Program-made: the position numbers and the translations under genes
Shown here: positions 4,754 to 5,858 of the stretch, piece by piece
Numbering within the stretch: position 1 is the stretch's first letter
Layout: every line of letters begins with the position of its first letter
NCBI GenBank assembly: GCA_017521345.1
Contig: JAFXCU010000197.1
Coordinates: forward strand, 1-5,858
DNA: 5,858 nt
From: Ruminiclostridium sp.
GTDB lineage: Bacteria > Bacillota_A > Clostridia > Oscillospirales > Oscillospiraceae
Reading direction: 5' to 3'
Notes under the pieces: generated by a model
Databases searched by the model: none
The model's input: only the letters and a program-made list of their open reading frames with translations
Told to the model about the DNA's origin: nothing

Positions 4754-5858
4754 TTAAAGATCCTGGTACTTCTTGTTGCCCTTCAGGGCCTTCATACGGA
4801 TCTCGTGGTTCAGGATGCGCTTGCGCAGACGCAGATTCTGGGGGGTGACCTCCAGCAGTTCATCGTCAGCCAGGAACTCCAGGCACTGCTCCAGGGACAT
4901 CTGGCGGGGGGGAATCAGGCGGAGGGCCTCGTCAGAGCCGGAGGCACGCATGTTGGTCAGCTGCTTCTTGCGGCAGACGTTCACGGTGATGTCCTCGGCC
5001 TTAGGGCACTCGCCGACAACCATGCCGCCGTAGACGGGGGTGCCGGGGCTGATGAACATGGCGCCGCGGTCCTGGGCGCCGAAGATGCCGTAGGCCACGG
5101 CGTCGCCGGTCTCGAAGGCGATGAGGGAGCCGGTGTTTCGACGGCTGACCTCGCCCTTGTAGGGGGCGTAGGTCTCAAAGACGGAGGCCATGATGCCCTC
5201 GCCCTTGGTGTCGGTGAGGAACTCGTTGCGGTAGCCGAACAGACCACGGGAGGGGACCAGGAACTCCAGCTTCATACGGTTGCCCACGGGGGTCATGGAC
5301 AGGAACTCACCCTTACGGGCGCCCAGCTTTTCCATGACGGAGCCCACGTTGTCGGAGGGCACATCGGCCACCACACGCTCGATGGGCTCGCAGCGGACCC
5401 CGTCGATCTCCTGGTACAGGACACGAGGGGGAGAGACCTGGAACTCATAGCCCTCACGGCGCATGGTCTCAATGAGGATGGACAGGGACATCTCACCGCG
5501 GCCGGCCACGTTGAAGGAGTCCATGGAACCCTCCACCTCGGAGACACGGAGGGACACGTCCTTCATGGTCTCACGGAAGAGGCGCTCACGGATCTGGCGG
5601 GAGGTGACGAACTTACCCTCCTTGCCGGCGAAGGGGGAGTCGTTGATGGCGAAGGTCATCTCCAGGGTGGGAGCGGAGATCTTGACGAACTCCATGGGCT
5701 CCACGGCGGTGGGGGTGCAGATGGTGTCGCCGATGGTGATCTCGCCGATGCCGCTCATGGCGATGATCTCACCGGCGGCAGCCTCGGTGACGGGGGTGCG
5801 GGCCAGGCCGTCGAAGGTGTACAGGCTCACGGCCTTGGCCTTCTTCACCTGGTCGGGG
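4754..5858 (-). CDS. typA: Ribosome-associated GTPase TypA/BipA, C-terminal part (cut by window edge)
   Basis: The last 367 codons of a translational GTPase of about 605-615 residues; the GTPase domain lies beyond the right edge. TypA binds the 70S/30S ribosome near the EF-G site and helps ribosome assembly and growth under stress or cold. Counting from the GTG (read as Val) at 5848, one sees: the end of the beta-barrel domain II (1-50, LYTFDGL and AGEIIAMSGIGEITIGDTI); the EF-G domain III-like part with NDSPFAGKEGKFVTSR (69-84) and AGRGEMSLSILIETMRREGY (115-134); the domain V-like part with EPIERVVADVP and VPSRGLFGYRNEFLT (198-212); and the TypA-specific C-terminal domain with PGTPVYGGMVVGE (268-280), KKQLTNMRASGSDE (294-307) and DDELLEVTPQNLRLRKR (328-344). 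The frame continues past that GTG to the edge (PDQ before it), so it is not the start. The intact C-terminal domain separates it from EF-G and LepA. Confidence 0.97.
   Translation of the reverse strand, partial: PDQVKKAKAVSLYTFDGLARTPVTEAAAGEIIAMSGIGEITIGDTICTPTAVEPMEFVKISAPTLEMTFAINDSPFAGKEGKFVTSRQIRERLFRETMKDVSLRVSEVEGSMDSFNVAGRGEMSLSILIETMRREGYEFQVSPPRVLYQEIDGVRCEPIERVVADVPSDNVGSVMEKLGARKGEFLSMTPVGNRMKLEFLVPSRGLFGYRNEFLTDTKGEGIMASVFETYAPYKGEVSRRNTGSLIAFETGDAVAYGIFGAQDRGAMFISPGTPVYGGMVVGECPKAEDITVNVCRKKQLTNMRASGSDEALRLIPPRQMSLEQCLEFLADDELLEVTPQNLRLRKRILNHEIRMKALKGNKKYQDL

Noticed and set aside
4438..4848. Open frames across the hairpin region (plus 4438-4848, minus 4459-4713)
   Set aside because: They run through terminators and inverted repeats, the plus one enters the typA gene in antisense, and neither has a convincing ribosome site or a protein-like composition.

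Overview
The window reads as a chromosomal segment of a GC-rich, low-GC-clade-type Firmicute, most likely a gut Clostridium relative of the Oscillospiraceae (Flavonifractor/Oscillibacter type). This is an inference from four things: GC-rich coding DNA with strong AGGAGG ribosome sites, the DUF2325/DUF3793 gene pair, a VanZ-family protein, and the form of the TypA protein. No phage, plasmid, CRISPR, tRNA or rRNA signal was seen.

Layout, left to right. (1) Minus strand: the first 43 codons of a DEAD-box RNA helicase run off the left edge, starting at 131. Upstream of it lie a gap with two hairpins (160-226) and a complete HD-domain hydrolase gene (250-840). (2) Minus strand: a two-gene operon of a MATE-family transporter (GTG start, 1290-2714) followed 21 bases later by an 87-residue protein with eight cysteines (1005-1268). 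It has a clear sigma-A type promoter (2753-2781) and an intrinsic terminator (948-993). (3) Plus strand: a VanZ-family membrane protein (2881-3378). (4) Plus strand: a regulated unit with a TTGACA/TAAACT promoter and a leader holding two copies of a GTTAGC-N4-GCTAAC palindrome. It encodes a DUF2325 protein (3586-3867) and a DUF3793 protein (3878-4434) whose frame is broken by one missing base near 4057. (5) A gene-free stretch of 319 bases (4435-4753) is filled with hairpins: a strong plus-strand terminator (4531-4565), three further stem-loops (4584-4700) and a perfect 18-bp-stem palindrome that terminates typA. (6) Minus strand: the C-terminal 60% of the ribosome-associated GTPase TypA/BipA, entering from the right edge.

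The most interesting region is 3424-4434: two identical-half-site operators over a leader that precedes two proteins of unknown function, the second one frameshifted. The TTAG-N6-CTAA outline of the operators resembles DtxR/IdeR-type metal-regulator sites, so an iron- or manganese-responsive unit is a reasonable hypothesis, but the sequence does not prove it. The second is the hairpin cluster at 4584-4700, where the only non-Watson-Crick pairs are G-U pairs on the plus strand, hinting at a structured plus-strand RNA or an interspersed repeat.
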